Positions 17,197 to 25,340 of a stretch of 64,000 bases of DNA are shown piece after piece (the stretch's first letter is position 1; each line of letters opens with the position of its first letter). Under the pieces are notes generated by a model, which worked only from the letters and a program-made list of their open reading frames with translations, did not search any database and was not told where the DNA came from. The position numbers and the translations under genes are program-made. The stretch lies in contig JAEWKK010000028.1 in assembly GCA_023386045.1 (NCBI GenBank), positions 23,026-87,025 of the forward strand. The letters run 5' to 3'. Origin of the DNA: Bacteroidota bacterium (GTDB taxonomy: Bacteria; Bacteroidota; Bacteroidia; Chitinophagales; Chitinophagaceae).

Positions 17197-17793
17197 TTAT
17201 CTTGATTTAGCTTTGTGAGCATTGTCAAACATGTAGAACAAACCAACCTGGAAAACATTATTTTTTCTGTTAGCACTTCCTGCATCCAGAATATTATTTA
17301 AACCAAAATTATAACGTGCATCAATACCCAATCCGGAATAAGTAAGATAACCAAGCCCTGCGCTCCATGCAAAATCTACAGTCTTGAAATCATCTGAGGT
17401 AAAATTTCCCGTTTCGGTATCATTCAGTTTGTCATTTACATCTACAAGAAATCCAACCTGTGGACCGGTTTGTAACCTAAATCCATTGTTGAACATGTAC
17501 TGCACCTGCAGAGGTATATTTACATAACTTAATCCCAGTTTATGCTCACCATCACTGATCGTGTATTTAGCTCCCTGTGAAGAGAAAACAACTTCCGGCT
17601 GCAATGCCCATTGTGGTGCCAGATGAATATGTGATAACACACCGGCATGAAAGCCTACCTTGGAACCCAGTTCATCATTTTCATCTGTAAGTGTAGAAAC
17701 ATTTAAACCTGCTTTTAATCCCCATTTTGCATTTTGGGCAAACAAACCTGCGCTCAAAACCATTGCAAATACCATTAAACTGATTTTTTTCAT
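17197..17793 (-). CDS. Outer-membrane beta-barrel protein, paralogue of neighbour
   Basis: The start is the Met of MKKISLMVFAMVLSAGLFAQ (17793), a signal peptide; the longer frame upstream has no export signal at its start. The 198-residue product follows the same strand pattern as the gene at 16454 (WGLKAGLNVSTLTD, FHAGVLSHIHLAPQWALQPEVVFSSQGAKY, YVNIPLQVQYMF, RLQTGPQVGFLVD, LGYLTYSGLGIDARYNFGLNNI), pointing to tandem gene duplication. An outer-membrane location is expected. No functional residue can be named. Confidence 0.87.
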   Translation of the reverse strand: MKKISLMVFAMVLSAGLFAQNAKWGLKAGLNVSTLTDENDELGSKVGFHAGVLSHIHLAPQWALQPEVVFSSQGAKYTISDGEHKLGLSYVNIPLQVQYMFNNGFRLQTGPQVGFLVDVNDKLNDTETGNFTSDDFKTVDFAWSAGLGYLTYSGLGIDARYNFGLNNILDAGSANRKNNVFQVGLFYMFDNAHKAKSR

Positions 17794-17855
17794 AAGTCTT
17801 TTTTTTGCCCATGCTGCAAAAAGAAGGCCGCATTTATAATGCAGTGATTTACAGA

Positions 17856-17882
17856 AATGAAAAAGCCCCCATCGCTGGGGGC
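17856..17882 (-). terminator. Terminator of the OM beta-barrel gene 17905-18414
   Basis: Stem GCCCCC/GGGGGC (17865-17870 and 17877-17882) with a 6-base loop; minus-strand continuation TTTTTCATTTC. 22 bases past the stop. Confidence 0.85.
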
Positions 17883-17904
17883 CTTTCAACTCGATCTGTA
17901 TTTC

Positions 17905-18414
17905 TTAATTGAATTTGTAAATAGCAGACAAACCAATATGGCTCATAGTAGAACCATTTTTTGATAAGCCATTGTAACCTAAAGCAACCTGGAACTTTTC
18001 AGCATTGTAACCAACTTGTGGCTCATAGTTGAAAGCACCTTCGCTATCTCCGCTTCCTGTAAGGATACCATAACCTACTTTACCACCGATGAAGATGTTG
18101 GTAGAAGGATAAACACGAACACCGGCCAGGAGTGGAATCAGACCAATTCCATCAGCCTTAACACCACCGAAATCTTTACCCAGGAAATGAGTGTAACCTG
18201 CAGAAACGAGACCAGAGAATTTTTCAGAGAACATATATTCTCCCTGTAATTCAGCACCGATACCAAAGTTGTGAGAATCTGCAAAGTCACCAATTGGTAA
18301 ACCTAACCTGATACCACCACCGAAATGGAAGCCAGATGCATTGTCTTGTGCTTTAGCGGTAAATACAGACGCTGTAGCGATTGCAAGAACCAAGAATAAT
18401 TTTTTCATAAACAT
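17905..18414 (-). CDS. Small outer-membrane beta-barrel protein (OmpA/OprF-like barrel type)
   Basis: A 169-residue protein with signal peptide (MFMKKLFLVLAIATASVFTAKAQ; either of the two Met, at 18414 or 18408, could start it). The mature barrel is glycine-rich, with strands FHFGGGIRLGLPIG, FGIGAELQGEYMF, LVSAGYTHFLG, PLLAGVRVYPSTNIFIGGKVGYGIL, and ends in SAIYKFN with the aromatic penultimate region of outer-membrane proteins. It is less similar to the two genes downstream than they are to each other. Divergent from the barrel gene at 18670. Confidence 0.85.
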   Translation of the reverse strand: MFMKKLFLVLAIATASVFTAKAQDNASGFHFGGGIRLGLPIGDFADSHNFGIGAELQGEYMFSEKFSGLVSAGYTHFLGKDFGGVKADGIGLIPLLAGVRVYPSTNIFIGGKVGYGILTGSGDSEGAFNYEPQVGYNAEKFQVALGYNGLSKNGSTMSHIGLSAIYKFN

Positions 18415-18630
18415 TTAATTGGTTTAAAAAAATAGTTTTTCAGTCGCAAAGATATTCGTACATACGAGATTTCAAAATGATATACATCATAAAAAAGGAT
18501 TTACCGTTTAAATATCATTTAATCAAAGTCCCTCTCGCCTCAGATACATGGCATACACTCCTATTAGCCGTCCATGTAAAAAAATCTTCAATTCAGACAT
18601 AAAATGATTTTTTATTCATTCAATCAACCC

Positions 18631-18638
18631 TACATTTG
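18631..18638 (+). promoter_or_regulatory. Minus-7 promoter box (TAnnTTTG) for OM protein 18670
   Basis: TACATTTG, a full consensus match, 31 bases before the first ATG at 18670. The upstream stretch is T-rich (GATTTTTTATTC), with no exact TTTG at the minus-33 position. Confidence 0.65.
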
Positions 18639-18669
18639 CGGCCAATTTTATTAAAAACCAAAATTTAGA

Positions 18670-19239
18670 ATGGACATGAAGAAAGTATTATTCGCAACCC
18701 TATTGGCGGTTTCTGCTAGCGCAGCTTTTGCACAGAGCAACATTAACAAAGGCGACTGGATGGTAGGTGGTAACGCATCTTTTGATTATCAAAAAGATGG
18801 CGACTACAAAACAACTACAGTTGGTATTTCTCCTAATGTTGGCTATTTCTTTATCAACAACTTCGCTGGTGGTTTGAGAGCTGGTGTTGCATCAAGCACA
18901 ACAAAATTTGGCAGTAGCAAAGACAAAGAATCTGCTTATCACGTTAGCCCTTTCGTAAGGTATTACTTCCTGCCTTCCAGCCAGAAAGTAAACATCTTCG
19001 CTGACGGAAGCTTTGGTTTCGGTCAAGCCAAAACTGAATCAATGGGTACTGAGTACAAGTACAACTTTACACAGTTTGCTATCACTGCCGGACCAGCTAT
19101 CTTCCTGACTCCTGCTACTGCTCTGGAGATCGGATTGGGCTTCAATTCTTCTAAAATTGAAGATGCTTCTGACAGGTCTAACAGCTTCGGTGTAAATGTT
19201 GGATTCCAGATCCACCTTTCAGGTGCTGCTAAAAAATAA
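18670..19239 (+). CDS. Outer-membrane beta-barrel protein
   Basis: A 189-residue exported barrel protein with signal peptide (MDMKKVLFATLLAVSASAAFAQ; the Met at 18676 is an equally good start). Strand pattern: GDWMVGGNASFDYQ, TTVGISPNVGYFFINNFAGGLRAG, YHVSPFVRYYFLP, VNIFADGSFGFGQAK, FAITAGPAIFLTPATALEIGLGF and a final GVNVGFQIHLSG. This matches the common 190-residue porin-like barrels of Chitinophagaceae. It has its own promoter and terminator and stands divergent from the other three barrel genes. Confidence 0.87.
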   Translation: MDMKKVLFATLLAVSASAAFAQSNINKGDWMVGGNASFDYQKDGDYKTTTVGISPNVGYFFINNFAGGLRAGVASSTTKFGSSKDKESAYHVSPFVRYYFLPSSQKVNIFADGSFGFGQAKTESMGTEYKYNFTQFAITAGPAIFLTPATALEIGLGFNSSKIEDASDRSNSFGVNVGFQIHLSGAAKK

Positions 19240-19260
19240 TCATTCAATTGATTTTTATAA

Positions 19261-19289
19261 AAAAGGTGTTCGTTGAGAACACCTTTTTT
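19261..19289 (+). terminator. Rho-independent terminator after OM protein gene
   Basis: Stem GGTGTTC/GAACACC (19265-19271 and 19277-19283) extended by AAAA/TTTT, loop GTTGA, followed by a T-run. Confidence 0.9.
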
Positions 19290-19292
19290 ATT

Positions 19293-19467
19293 GCATATAG
19301 TTCATGGTTCATGGTTCATGGTTCATGGCAGATGGCTTATAGCTTATGGTTCATGGCATATAGTTCATAGTTCATAGTTCATGGCAGATAGCATATGGCT
19401 TATGGCATATAGCGGATGGCATCTTGTTCATAGTCCATGGTTCATAGACAATGGTCCACGGACGGTC
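19293..19467 (+). repeat. Perfectly phased heptamer array, 25 units of GNNNATR
   Basis: 175 bases that divide without any insertion or deletion into 25 units of seven. Twenty-two of them fit G-N-N-N-A-T-A/G; the commonest are GTTCATG, GTTCATA, GCTTATG, GCAGATG and GCATATA. The three middle bases vary while G and AT(A/G) are fixed. The array begins four bases after the terminator of the barrel gene. No coding frame is conserved across it. Related arrays lie at 59715 and 63569. Confidence 0.9.
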
Positions 19468-19531
19468 CATTTTGAGTAGCAGTATCCAATTGCCGTTGAC
19501 GTTTGCCATTCACGTTTTCTCTAACACCAAC

Positions 19532-19604
19532 CACTCTCCATTGACCACTGACCACTCACAACTGACCACTCACTATAACTCACCATTCACCACTCACCAC
19601 TCAC
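19532..19604 (-). repeat. Inverted heptamer array facing 19293-19467
   Basis: Read on the minus strand, this is a run of seven-base units of the form GTSARTG (GTGAGTG, GTCAGTG, GTCAATG, GTGAATG, GAGAGTG), with one 10-base interruption near 19574-19583. It ends five bases before the pruA stop codon. The family rule G..(A/G)TG is shared with the plus-strand array; the spacer between the two holds one more isolated minus-strand unit (19507-19513). Confidence 0.75.
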
Positions 19605-19608
19605 CATA

Positions 19609-21252
19609 TCACATTCCCTCGCTTTCTCCCAGCAAAAACGGATAACGGTAATCAACCGGAGGTACAAAGGTTTCCTTGATGGTCCTGGCGCTTAGCCAGC
19701 GATATAGATTGAGTTGTGATCCTGCCTTATCATTTGTACCACTTGCTCTGGCACCTCCAAAAGGCTGCTGACCAACCACGGCTCCCGTTGGCTTGTCGTT
19801 GATATAGAAGTTACCGGCAGCATGTCTTAGTTTATTGGTAGCCAGTTCCACTGCATACCTGTCCTGCGCAATCACGGAACCTGTAAGAGCATAAGGTGAG
19901 GTGTTGTCAACGAGTTCCAGCGCTCCTTCAAAATTATTCTCATCATAAGTATGGATGGTGAGCACAGGACCAAAGATCTCCTCACACATGGAAACATATT
20001 TGGGATCCAGGGCTTCAATGATGGTAGGATGAATAAAATAACCCTTGCTCTTATCGTAGTTTCCTCCCACTAAAATCCTTGCATTGCTGTTGTTCTTAGC
20101 GTTGTCAATATATTTTGCAATGCGGTCAAAACTTTTTTCATCAATCACCGCATTGATAAAATTGCTGGTATCTTCTACCGTGCCCATACTAAAAGAGTTC
20201 ACACCATCTACCAGCAATTGCTTCACTTCATCTGCCATATTCGATGGAATATAAGCCCTTGAAGCAGCAGAACATTTTTGTCCCTGGTATTCAAAAGCGC
20301 CACGCAACAATGCTGTTGCCACCACCTTGGGATCTGCAGTTCTGTGAGCGATCACAAAATCCTTTCCTCCCGTTTCTCCCACGATCCTCGGATAAGATTT
20401 ATAGTTGGCGATGTTTTCACCAATGCTCTTCCACATCTGGTTGAACACACCGGTAGAACCTGTAAAATGTACACCGGCAAAATCACGGTGCGATAAACAC
20501 ACTCTTCCGATGGTAGGACCATCAACATAGATCAGGTTGATGACACCATCAGGCAGGCCGGCTTCTCTTAAGATCCTCATGAACATCTGGGCGGAATAGA
20601 TCTGCGTGTTGGCAGGTTTCCAAACCACCACATTGCCACACATGGCAGCAGATGTTGGAAGATTACCACCAATAGCGGTGAAATTGAATGGTGTTACTGC
20701 CAGCACAAAACCTTCGAGTGGACGATACTCCATCCTGTTATGCATTCCTGGAGCACTAATCGGTTGCTGCTTATAGATCTCACTTAAGAAATGAACATTG
20801 AAACGAATGAAGTCGATGAGTTCACAGGCACTGTCAATCTCTGCCTGGAAAGCATTCTTGCTTTGTCCCAGCATGGTTGTGCCATTCATGTGATAGCGAT
20901 ATTTTGTGGAGATCAGGTCGGCGGCACGGAGAAAAATATTGGCCCTGTTCTCCCAACTCATATTCGCCCAGTCCTCTTTTGCAGCCAGTGCCGCATCAAT
21001 TGCCTGGCGAACATGGGCTTCAGTTCCTGCATGAAAATATCCCAGCGTATGTGTCAGCTCGTGAGGTGGATGAATAGCCTGTTTGGTACCAGTTCTCACT
21101 TCTTCCCCACCTATATACATGGGGATATCCATTTCCTGGGATTTTAATTCGGCCAAAGTGTTTTTCAAAGCCTTTCTTTCAGCTGATCCCGGGGCATAAC
21201 TATGTACCGGCTCATTCACCGGCATGGGGTAAGAAAAATATCCTAAGTCCAT
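19609..21252 (-). CDS. pruA: L-glutamate gamma-semialdehyde (1-pyrroline-5-carboxylate) dehydrogenase
   Basis: Oxidises glutamate semialdehyde to glutamate with NAD+, finishing proline and ornithine breakdown. The 547-residue monofunctional enzyme is of the eukaryote-like ALDH4 type: substrate/NAD-binding VTPFNFTAIGGNLP (about 187-200), GSTG loop near 265, catalytic Glu293 in VGETGGKD, and catalytic Cys327 in GQKCSAASR. There is no proline dehydrogenase fusion, and no putA/prodh is in the window. rocD at 53.8 kb makes the same substrate from ornithine. The 3' end abuts the inverted heptamer array. Confidence 0.94.
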   Translation of the reverse strand: MDLGYFSYPMPVNEPVHSYAPGSAERKALKNTLAELKSQEMDIPMYIGGEEVRTGTKQAIHPPHELTHTLGYFHAGTEAHVRQAIDAALAAKEDWANMSWENRANIFLRAADLISTKYRYHMNGTTMLGQSKNAFQAEIDSACELIDFIRFNVHFLSEIYKQQPISAPGMHNRMEYRPLEGFVLAVTPFNFTAIGGNLPTSAAMCGNVVVWKPANTQIYSAQMFMRILREAGLPDGVINLIYVDGPTIGRVCLSHRDFAGVHFTGSTGVFNQMWKSIGENIANYKSYPRIVGETGGKDFVIAHRTADPKVVATALLRGAFEYQGQKCSAASRAYIPSNMADEVKQLLVDGVNSFSMGTVEDTSNFINAVIDEKSFDRIAKYIDNAKNNSNARILVGGNYDKSKGYFIHPTIIEALDPKYVSMCEEIFGPVLTIHTYDENNFEGALELVDNTSPYALTGSVIAQDRYAVELATNKLRHAAGNFYINDKPTGAVVGQQPFGGARASGTNDKAGSQLNLYRWLSARTIKETFVPPVDYRYPFLLGESEGM

Positions 21253-21286
21253 AACTGATCTTTAAATTTTATTTTGATTATCGATC

Positions 21287-22379
21287 CTAAGCTTCCTGTT
21301 CTTTTTCCATCATCAGGTAAGCCTTGATAAATCCATCCAGGTCTCCATCCATCACGGGTCCCACGTTTCCTACTTCATATTCGGTACGGTGGTCCTTGAT
21401 CATCTTATAAGGATGGAAAACATAACTGCGAATCTGGCTTCCCCACTCAATTTTCTTCTTATTGGCATTGGCTGCATTCTTTGCCGCTTCACGTTTGCGC
21501 AACTCTTCTTCATAGAGCCGGCTTTTCAGCATCTGCATGGCCTTCTCCCTGTTACCGATCTGCGATCTTTCGGTTTGACAAACCACTACAATGCCAGTAG
21601 GAATGTGTGTAAGGAATACCTTGGTCTCCACTTTGTTTACGTTCTGACCACCGGCACCACCACTTCGTGCAGTTTCCATTTTTACTTCGCTGTCTTTCAC
21701 TTCAATATTGATGCTGTCATCAACAAGAGGATATACAAAAACTGAAGCAAATGAAGTATGCCTCCGGGCATTGGAATCAAAAGGTGAGATCCGCACCAGG
21801 CGGTGCACGCCGCTTTCTGCTTTGAGAAAGCCATAGGCAAAAGGTCCGTCAAACTGAAGTGTGCAGGTTTTGATACCGGCGCCATCACCGTCTACCCAGT
21901 CAAGAACCGTTACTGTCCATCCCTGCTTCTCACCATACATCCTGTACATGCGGGAAAGGATCTCAGCCCAGTCCTGGCTTTCAGTACCACCTGCTCCTGA
22001 ATTGATCTGAAGCACCGCAGGGAGTTCATCCTCCGGTTCATTCAGGGTACTCTTGAATTCTGCTTCTTCAATGGCATTGATGGCCTTATCATAGGCTGCT
22101 TTCACATCCTCTTCATTGCCTTCTCCTTCTTTCCAGAATTCAAAAAGCACGGCAAAATCTTCCACCAGTGTATGGACCTCTTCATATAGGTTTACCCAAT
22201 ATTCACTGAGCTTGATCTCTTTTAATATGGCAGTTGCCCTTTTATTATCGTCCCAGAAGCCGGGCGCAAGCGAAAGTTGTTTATCCTGGTTTATTTTATC
22301 ACGTCTGTTATCGACGTCAAAGAAACCTCCTCAGGACAGCCACACGGTCCCTCATATCTTTCAAATGTTCTTGTGTCAT
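21287..22379 (-). CDS. prfB: Peptide chain release factor 2, with programmed +1 frameshift
   Basis: RF2 reads UGA and UAA stops. Frame 0 begins at the ATG 22379 and encodes 20 codons ([12 protein letters not shown]...VLRRFL) before an in-frame UGA at 22319-22317. The context AGGAGGTTTCTTTGAC is the textbook RF2 frameshift cassette: a Shine-Dalgarno-like AGGAGG, then CTT-TGA-C. Shifting +1 continues as [22 protein letters not shown] and 343 residues to the stop at 21287, giving about 363 in total, the normal RF2 length. The anticodon-like SPF (in VRISPFDSN) and peptidyl-tRNA hydrolysis motif GGQ ([12 protein letters not shown]) are present. Without the shift the first usable Met would be at 22165, losing about 70 N-terminal residues. 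Confidence 0.96.
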
Positions 22380-22385
22380 AGCGCG

Positions 22386-22393
22386 CAAAGATA
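22386..22393 (-). promoter_or_regulatory. Minus-7 promoter box (TAnnTTTG) for prfB
   Basis: Minus-strand TATCTTTG, six bases before the prfB ATG at 22379. This supports that ATG as the start of the frame-0 part and predicts a leaderless or near-leaderless mRNA. Confidence 0.6.
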
Positions 22394-22521
22394 AGGTGGT
22401 GAGATGAGAATTAAGTTGACTGGCAAGCCACTCGGGTATGGAATCCTCTCCCGGATTGTTATAAACCCGTCAAAAGATGGAGATCCAGGCCTCATCATTC
22501 GTCTGCTGATCATAGTTTTGG

Positions 22522-22529
22522 TAAATTTG
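22522..22529 (+). promoter_or_regulatory. Minus-7 promoter box (TAnnTTTG) for the IscA-type gene
   Basis: TAAATTTG, full consensus, with only four bases between it and the ATG at 22534. Transcription would be expected to start at the ATG itself. Confidence 0.6.
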
Positions 22530-22533
22530 CGGG

Positions 22534-22878
22534 ATGGAAACGACAACTCAATCTCCTATAAAATTCACTTCTTCAGCAGTAAAAGAGATCAGGCGACTGA
22601 TGTCCGAAGATGGCTTTGGAGCAGGTAAGCATCTCAGGATCGGCGTGAAGGGCGGAGGCTGCACTGGACTGACCTATGTACTTCAATTTGATGAAAAGAA
22701 AGAGAGCGATAAGGAAATGGAATTTGAGGGTCTTCCTTTTATCATGGACAGGTCTCACGAGATCTATCTCTATGGTATGGAAATTAACTGGGAAGGCGGT
22801 TTGAACAGCCGTGGATTTACCTTCAACAATCCCAATGCTTCTTCTACCTGTGGCTGTGGTTCTTCCTTTGCTGTTTAA
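22534..22878 (+). CDS. A-type iron-sulfur cluster carrier (IscA/ErpA/HesB family)
   Basis: A 114-residue protein that carries Fe-S clusters to apoproteins in the cytoplasm. The HesB/IscA fold is recognisable from IKFTSSAVKEIRRLM through LRIGVKGGGCTGLTYVLQFD to the C-terminal STCGCGSSFAV. The three ligand cysteines are those in GGCTG and CGCG. No isc or suf operon genes are adjacent, so it is a stand-alone carrier; SdhB at the far end of the window would be one client. IscA, ErpA and SufA cannot be told apart by sequence alone. Confidence 0.93.
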   Translation: METTTQSPIKFTSSAVKEIRRLMSEDGFGAGKHLRIGVKGGGCTGLTYVLQFDEKKESDKEMEFEGLPFIMDRSHEIYLYGMEINWEGGLNSRGFTFNNPNASSTCGCGSSFAV

Positions 22879-22900
22879 GAACATGAATCATATTTAATCA

Positions 22901-22924
22901 AAGTCCCGTGAGGGACTTTTTTGT
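22901..22924 (+). terminator. Rho-independent terminator after the IscA-type gene
   Basis: Stem AAGTCCC/GGGACTT (22901-22907 and 22912-22918), loop GTGA, followed by TTTTTTG. Confidence 0.9.
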
Positions 22925-22998
22925 TATCATCAACTTAGTTGAAGATTGCTTATCTCCCTATCTCTGAAGCCAGCTTTCCATCAAACATCGAACTACCT

Positions 22999-23006
22999 TA
23001 TTTTTG
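22999..23006 (+). promoter_or_regulatory. Minus-7 promoter box (TAnnTTTG) for genes 23024-25077
   Basis: TATTTTTG, full consensus, 17 bases before the ATG at 23024. Likely promoter of the two-gene unit with the acyl-CoA mutase subunit. Confidence 0.6.
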
Positions 23007-23023
23007 CGCCCTAACAACTTTCC

Positions 23024-23521
23024 ATGGAAGATTCAACCATCAGTCTTGTTATTGCCATTGCTGCTTTCATCCTGGCCCTGTTCTCATTGCTGAATAAACA
23101 CAAACCCCAGCAAACAGCCGATGAAAGCTTTGCCTCCAAGCCCCTGCGCCTGCAGGCTTATGAACGACTTGTTTTGCTTTGTGAGCGTATTTCATTTCCC
23201 AGCCTTATCAGCAGGGTAAGTCTGCCAGGCGTTTCTGCAAGGGAAATGCAGATGCTGCTCATAGAATCCATAAAGCAGGAGTATGAATACAACGTTACGC
23301 AACAGGTTTATGTGAGTACGCTTGCCTGGGATGCAGTGAGAAATTTGAGAGACCAGACCATGCTGATCATCAACCAGGTGGCCAACATGCTGCCGCCCAA
23401 TGCAACTTCTGCTGACCTGAACAAACAATTGCTTGAAGTGATCCTTGGTCAGCAGGACAAGGCCCTGCATACAATTGTACTTGATACACTCACGCAGGAA
23501 GCGAAACGAGTGATGCAATAA
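23024..23521 (+). CDS. Conserved-type membrane-anchored protein of unknown function
   Basis: A 165-residue protein with one N-terminal membrane helix (about 6-23, [18 protein letters not shown]) and a mainly helical cytoplasmic part. It contains no recognised catalytic motif. Notable segments are [22 protein letters not shown] and [25 protein letters not shown]. The stop is eight bases before the start of the acyl-CoA mutase gene, so the two are almost certainly co-transcribed, but no functional link can be claimed. I do not recognise the family with confidence. Confidence 0.75.
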   Translation: MEDSTISLVIAIAAFILALFSLLNKHKPQQTADESFASKPLRLQAYERLVLLCERISFPSLISRVSLPGVSAREMQMLLIESIKQEYEYNVTQQVYVSTLAWDAVRNLRDQTMLIINQVANMLPPNATSADLNKQLLEVILGQQDKALHTIVLDTLTQEAKRVMQ

Positions 23522-23529
23522 CTACCAAC

Positions 23530-25077
23530 ATGAGTGAAAACAAACTGACTGACAGCGGCATCGAGATTAAAAAATTATACTGCGAGCCAGTAGCCATGAC
23601 AGAGCAGCCTGGTGAATTTCCTTTTACACGTGGCGTGCAACCCGATATGTACAGGGGAAAGCTCTGGACCATGAGACAATATGCCGGCTTCTCAACAGCT
23701 GAAGAAAGCAATAAACGGTATCACTATTTATTATCTCAGGGTGTAATGGGACTCAGTGTGGCATTTGATCTTCCTACACAAATCGGATACGACAGCGACC
23801 ATGCACTTGCTGAAGGTGAAGTAGGTAAAGTTGGTGTTGCCATTGATTCAATGGATGATATCAACACGCTCTTCAAAGGAATCAAACTGGAAGATGTGTC
23901 CACTTCCATGACCATCAATGCAACAGCTTTCATCCTTCTATCATTTTATGTGGCACAGGCAAAACGCCAGGGCGCTGACCTCAAAAAGATCACAGGCACC
24001 ATACAAAATGATATTCTTAAGGAATATGCCGCACGAGGCACTTATATCTATCCACCCAAGCCTTCCATGCGCATCATCACGGATATTTTTGAATGGTGCA
24101 GTAAGGAATTGCCGAAGTGGAATACGATCTCAATCTCCGGTTATCACATCCGCGAAGCAGGAAGTACAGCGGTGCAGGAAATTGCCTTTACACTAAGTAA
24201 CGGAAAGGCATACGTGAAAGCGGCACTGGAAAAAGGACTTGACATCAATGTGTTTGGAAAAAGGCTTTCATTCTTTTTCAATGCACATAACCATTTGTTT
24301 GAAGAAGTAGCGAAGTTCCGTGCTGCTAGAAGAATGTGGGCACGCATGATGAAAGAAATGGGCGCTACCGATCCCAAGGCCATGATGCTGCGTTTTCATA
24401 CACAAACCGGTGGCAGCACACTCACCGCGCAGCAGCCGCTGAATAATATTTCAAGGGTCACGATTCAAACACTTGCAGCCGTACTCGGAGGCACTCAGTC
24501 ATTGCATACCAATGGTTACGATGAAGCATTGAGTCTGCCAACAGAAGAAGCAGCAAGGATCGCATTAAGAACACAGCAGATCGTTGCTTTTGAAAGTGGT
24601 GCGCCTGATACGGTGGATCCTCTTGCGGGCTCTTTCTTTGTTGAACAATTAACCAATGAAGTCGAAGAAAATGCCTGGAAGCTGATGGCAAAGATCGATG
24701 CCATGGGTGGCAGTGTAATGGCCATCGAACAAGGTTTTATACAGGACGAAATTGCAAGAAGCGCTTACGAATACCAGCGCAATATTGAATCTGGTCAAAA
24801 GATCATTGTTGGCCTGAATAAATTCCAGCTGAAGGAAGAGGACAAAATACCCGGATTCAAAATCGATGACAGTATACGCGAACAGCAATCGCAAAGACTT
24901 AAAGCATTAAAAGAAAGAAGAGATGCTTCCAAAGTGCAGCAGTGTCTAGAAGAGATCAGGCAAAAAGCCGTGAGCGGCGAAAACCTCATGCCTTCCGTGA
25001 TCGATGCTGTTGAACATGACTGCACCCTGGGCGAAGTGGCAGATGTATTGAGAAGCGTGTTTGGCGAGTTTCAGTGA
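23530..25077 (+). CDS. Methylmalonyl-CoA mutase-type catalytic subunit without B12-binding domain
   Basis: A 515-residue TIM-barrel subunit of an adenosylcobalamin-dependent acyl-CoA mutase. The stretch [20 protein letters not shown] opens the barrel; [31 protein letters not shown] and [15 protein letters not shown] are typical. It ends in [12 protein letters not shown], before the point where fused enzymes continue into the cobalamin-binding domain (DxHxxG), which is absent. It therefore belongs to the split type (archaeal McmA1, IcmA-like), needing a separate small B12 subunit not found here. The Tyr in RQYAGFS favours methylmalonyl-CoA over isobutyryl-CoA (Phe there), but specificity is not settled. 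Confidence 0.88.
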   Translation: MSENKLTDSGIEIKKLYCEPVAMTEQPGEFPFTRGVQPDMYRGKLWTMRQYAGFSTAEESNKRYHYLLSQGVMGLSVAFDLPTQIGYDSDHALAEGEVGKVGVAIDSMDDINTLFKGIKLEDVSTSMTINATAFILLSFYVAQAKRQGADLKKITGTIQNDILKEYAARGTYIYPPKPSMRIITDIFEWCSKELPKWNTISISGYHIREAGSTAVQEIAFTLSNGKAYVKAALEKGLDINVFGKRLSFFFNAHNHLFEEVAKFRAARRMWARMMKEMGATDPKAMMLRFHTQTGGSTLTAQQPLNNISRVTIQTLAAVLGGTQSLHTNGYDEALSLPTEEAARIALRTQQIVAFESGAPDTVDPLAGSFFVEQLTNEVEENAWKLMAKIDAMGGSVMAIEQGFIQDEIARSAYEYQRNIESGQKIIVGLNKFQLKEEDKIPGFKIDDSIREQQSQRLKALKERRDASKVQQCLEEIRQKAVSGENLMPSVIDAVEHDCTLGEVADVLRSVFGEFQ

Positions 25078-25081
25078 GTTC

Positions 25082-25245
25082 CTTGTCACCCTGTAAGGGG
25101 TCATCCTGGTAAGGATCATCCTGTAAGACGTTGTGCCCTTCGTGGTTCTTGGTGTCCTTCGTGATCCCAAAAAACTTCAGAGTGGAGAAAAACAGCCGTA
25201 CCACGAAGGGCATTAAGAAAAACACAAGGAACACAAAGTTGGTTC
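25082..25245. repeat. Intergenic palindromic repeat element, copy A
   Basis: Noncoding stretch after the mutase gene. It contains short tandem variants of TCATCCTGTAAGG (25086-25126), then an exact 13-base inverted repeat (TGCCCTTCGTGGT at 25134-25146 against 25200-25212) and between the arms the 18-mer CCAAAAAACTTCAGAGTG (25167-25184). Both the 18-mer and CTTGTCACCCTGTAAGGG (25082-25099) recur exactly near 59.5 kb. The arms are built from CACGAAGGACA-like units of period about 10-11. Confidence 0.75.
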
Positions 25246-25292
25246 AGAGGTTTAATAATTGATATTGAACATATTTACTAATGAGTAAAATA

Positions 25293-25323
25293 TAAATGCC
25301 GGGGCTTGCTGCTCCGGCATTTA
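25293..25323 (-). terminator. Hairpin terminator of the DUF4142 gene
   Basis: Ten-base stem TAAATGCCGG/CCGGCATTTA (25293-25302 and 25314-25323) with an 11-base loop; the T-run on the minus strand is interrupted (TTTATATTTTAC). Confidence 0.65.
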
Positions 25324-25340
25324 TCAATCAGATCTGAATT

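Noticed and set aside
19293..19604. CRISPR array
   Set aside because: The repeat unit is seven bases with internal variation and no spacers; no cas genes are present.
21287..22165. N-terminally truncated prfB or pseudogene
   Set aside because: The missing N-terminus is encoded upstream in another frame joined by the canonical RF2 frameshift site, so the gene is intact.
23530..25077. Methylmalonyl-CoA mutase truncated by a stop codon
   Set aside because: The protein ends cleanly at the domain border as split-type subunits do, and downstream DNA has no cobalamin-binding domain in any frame.
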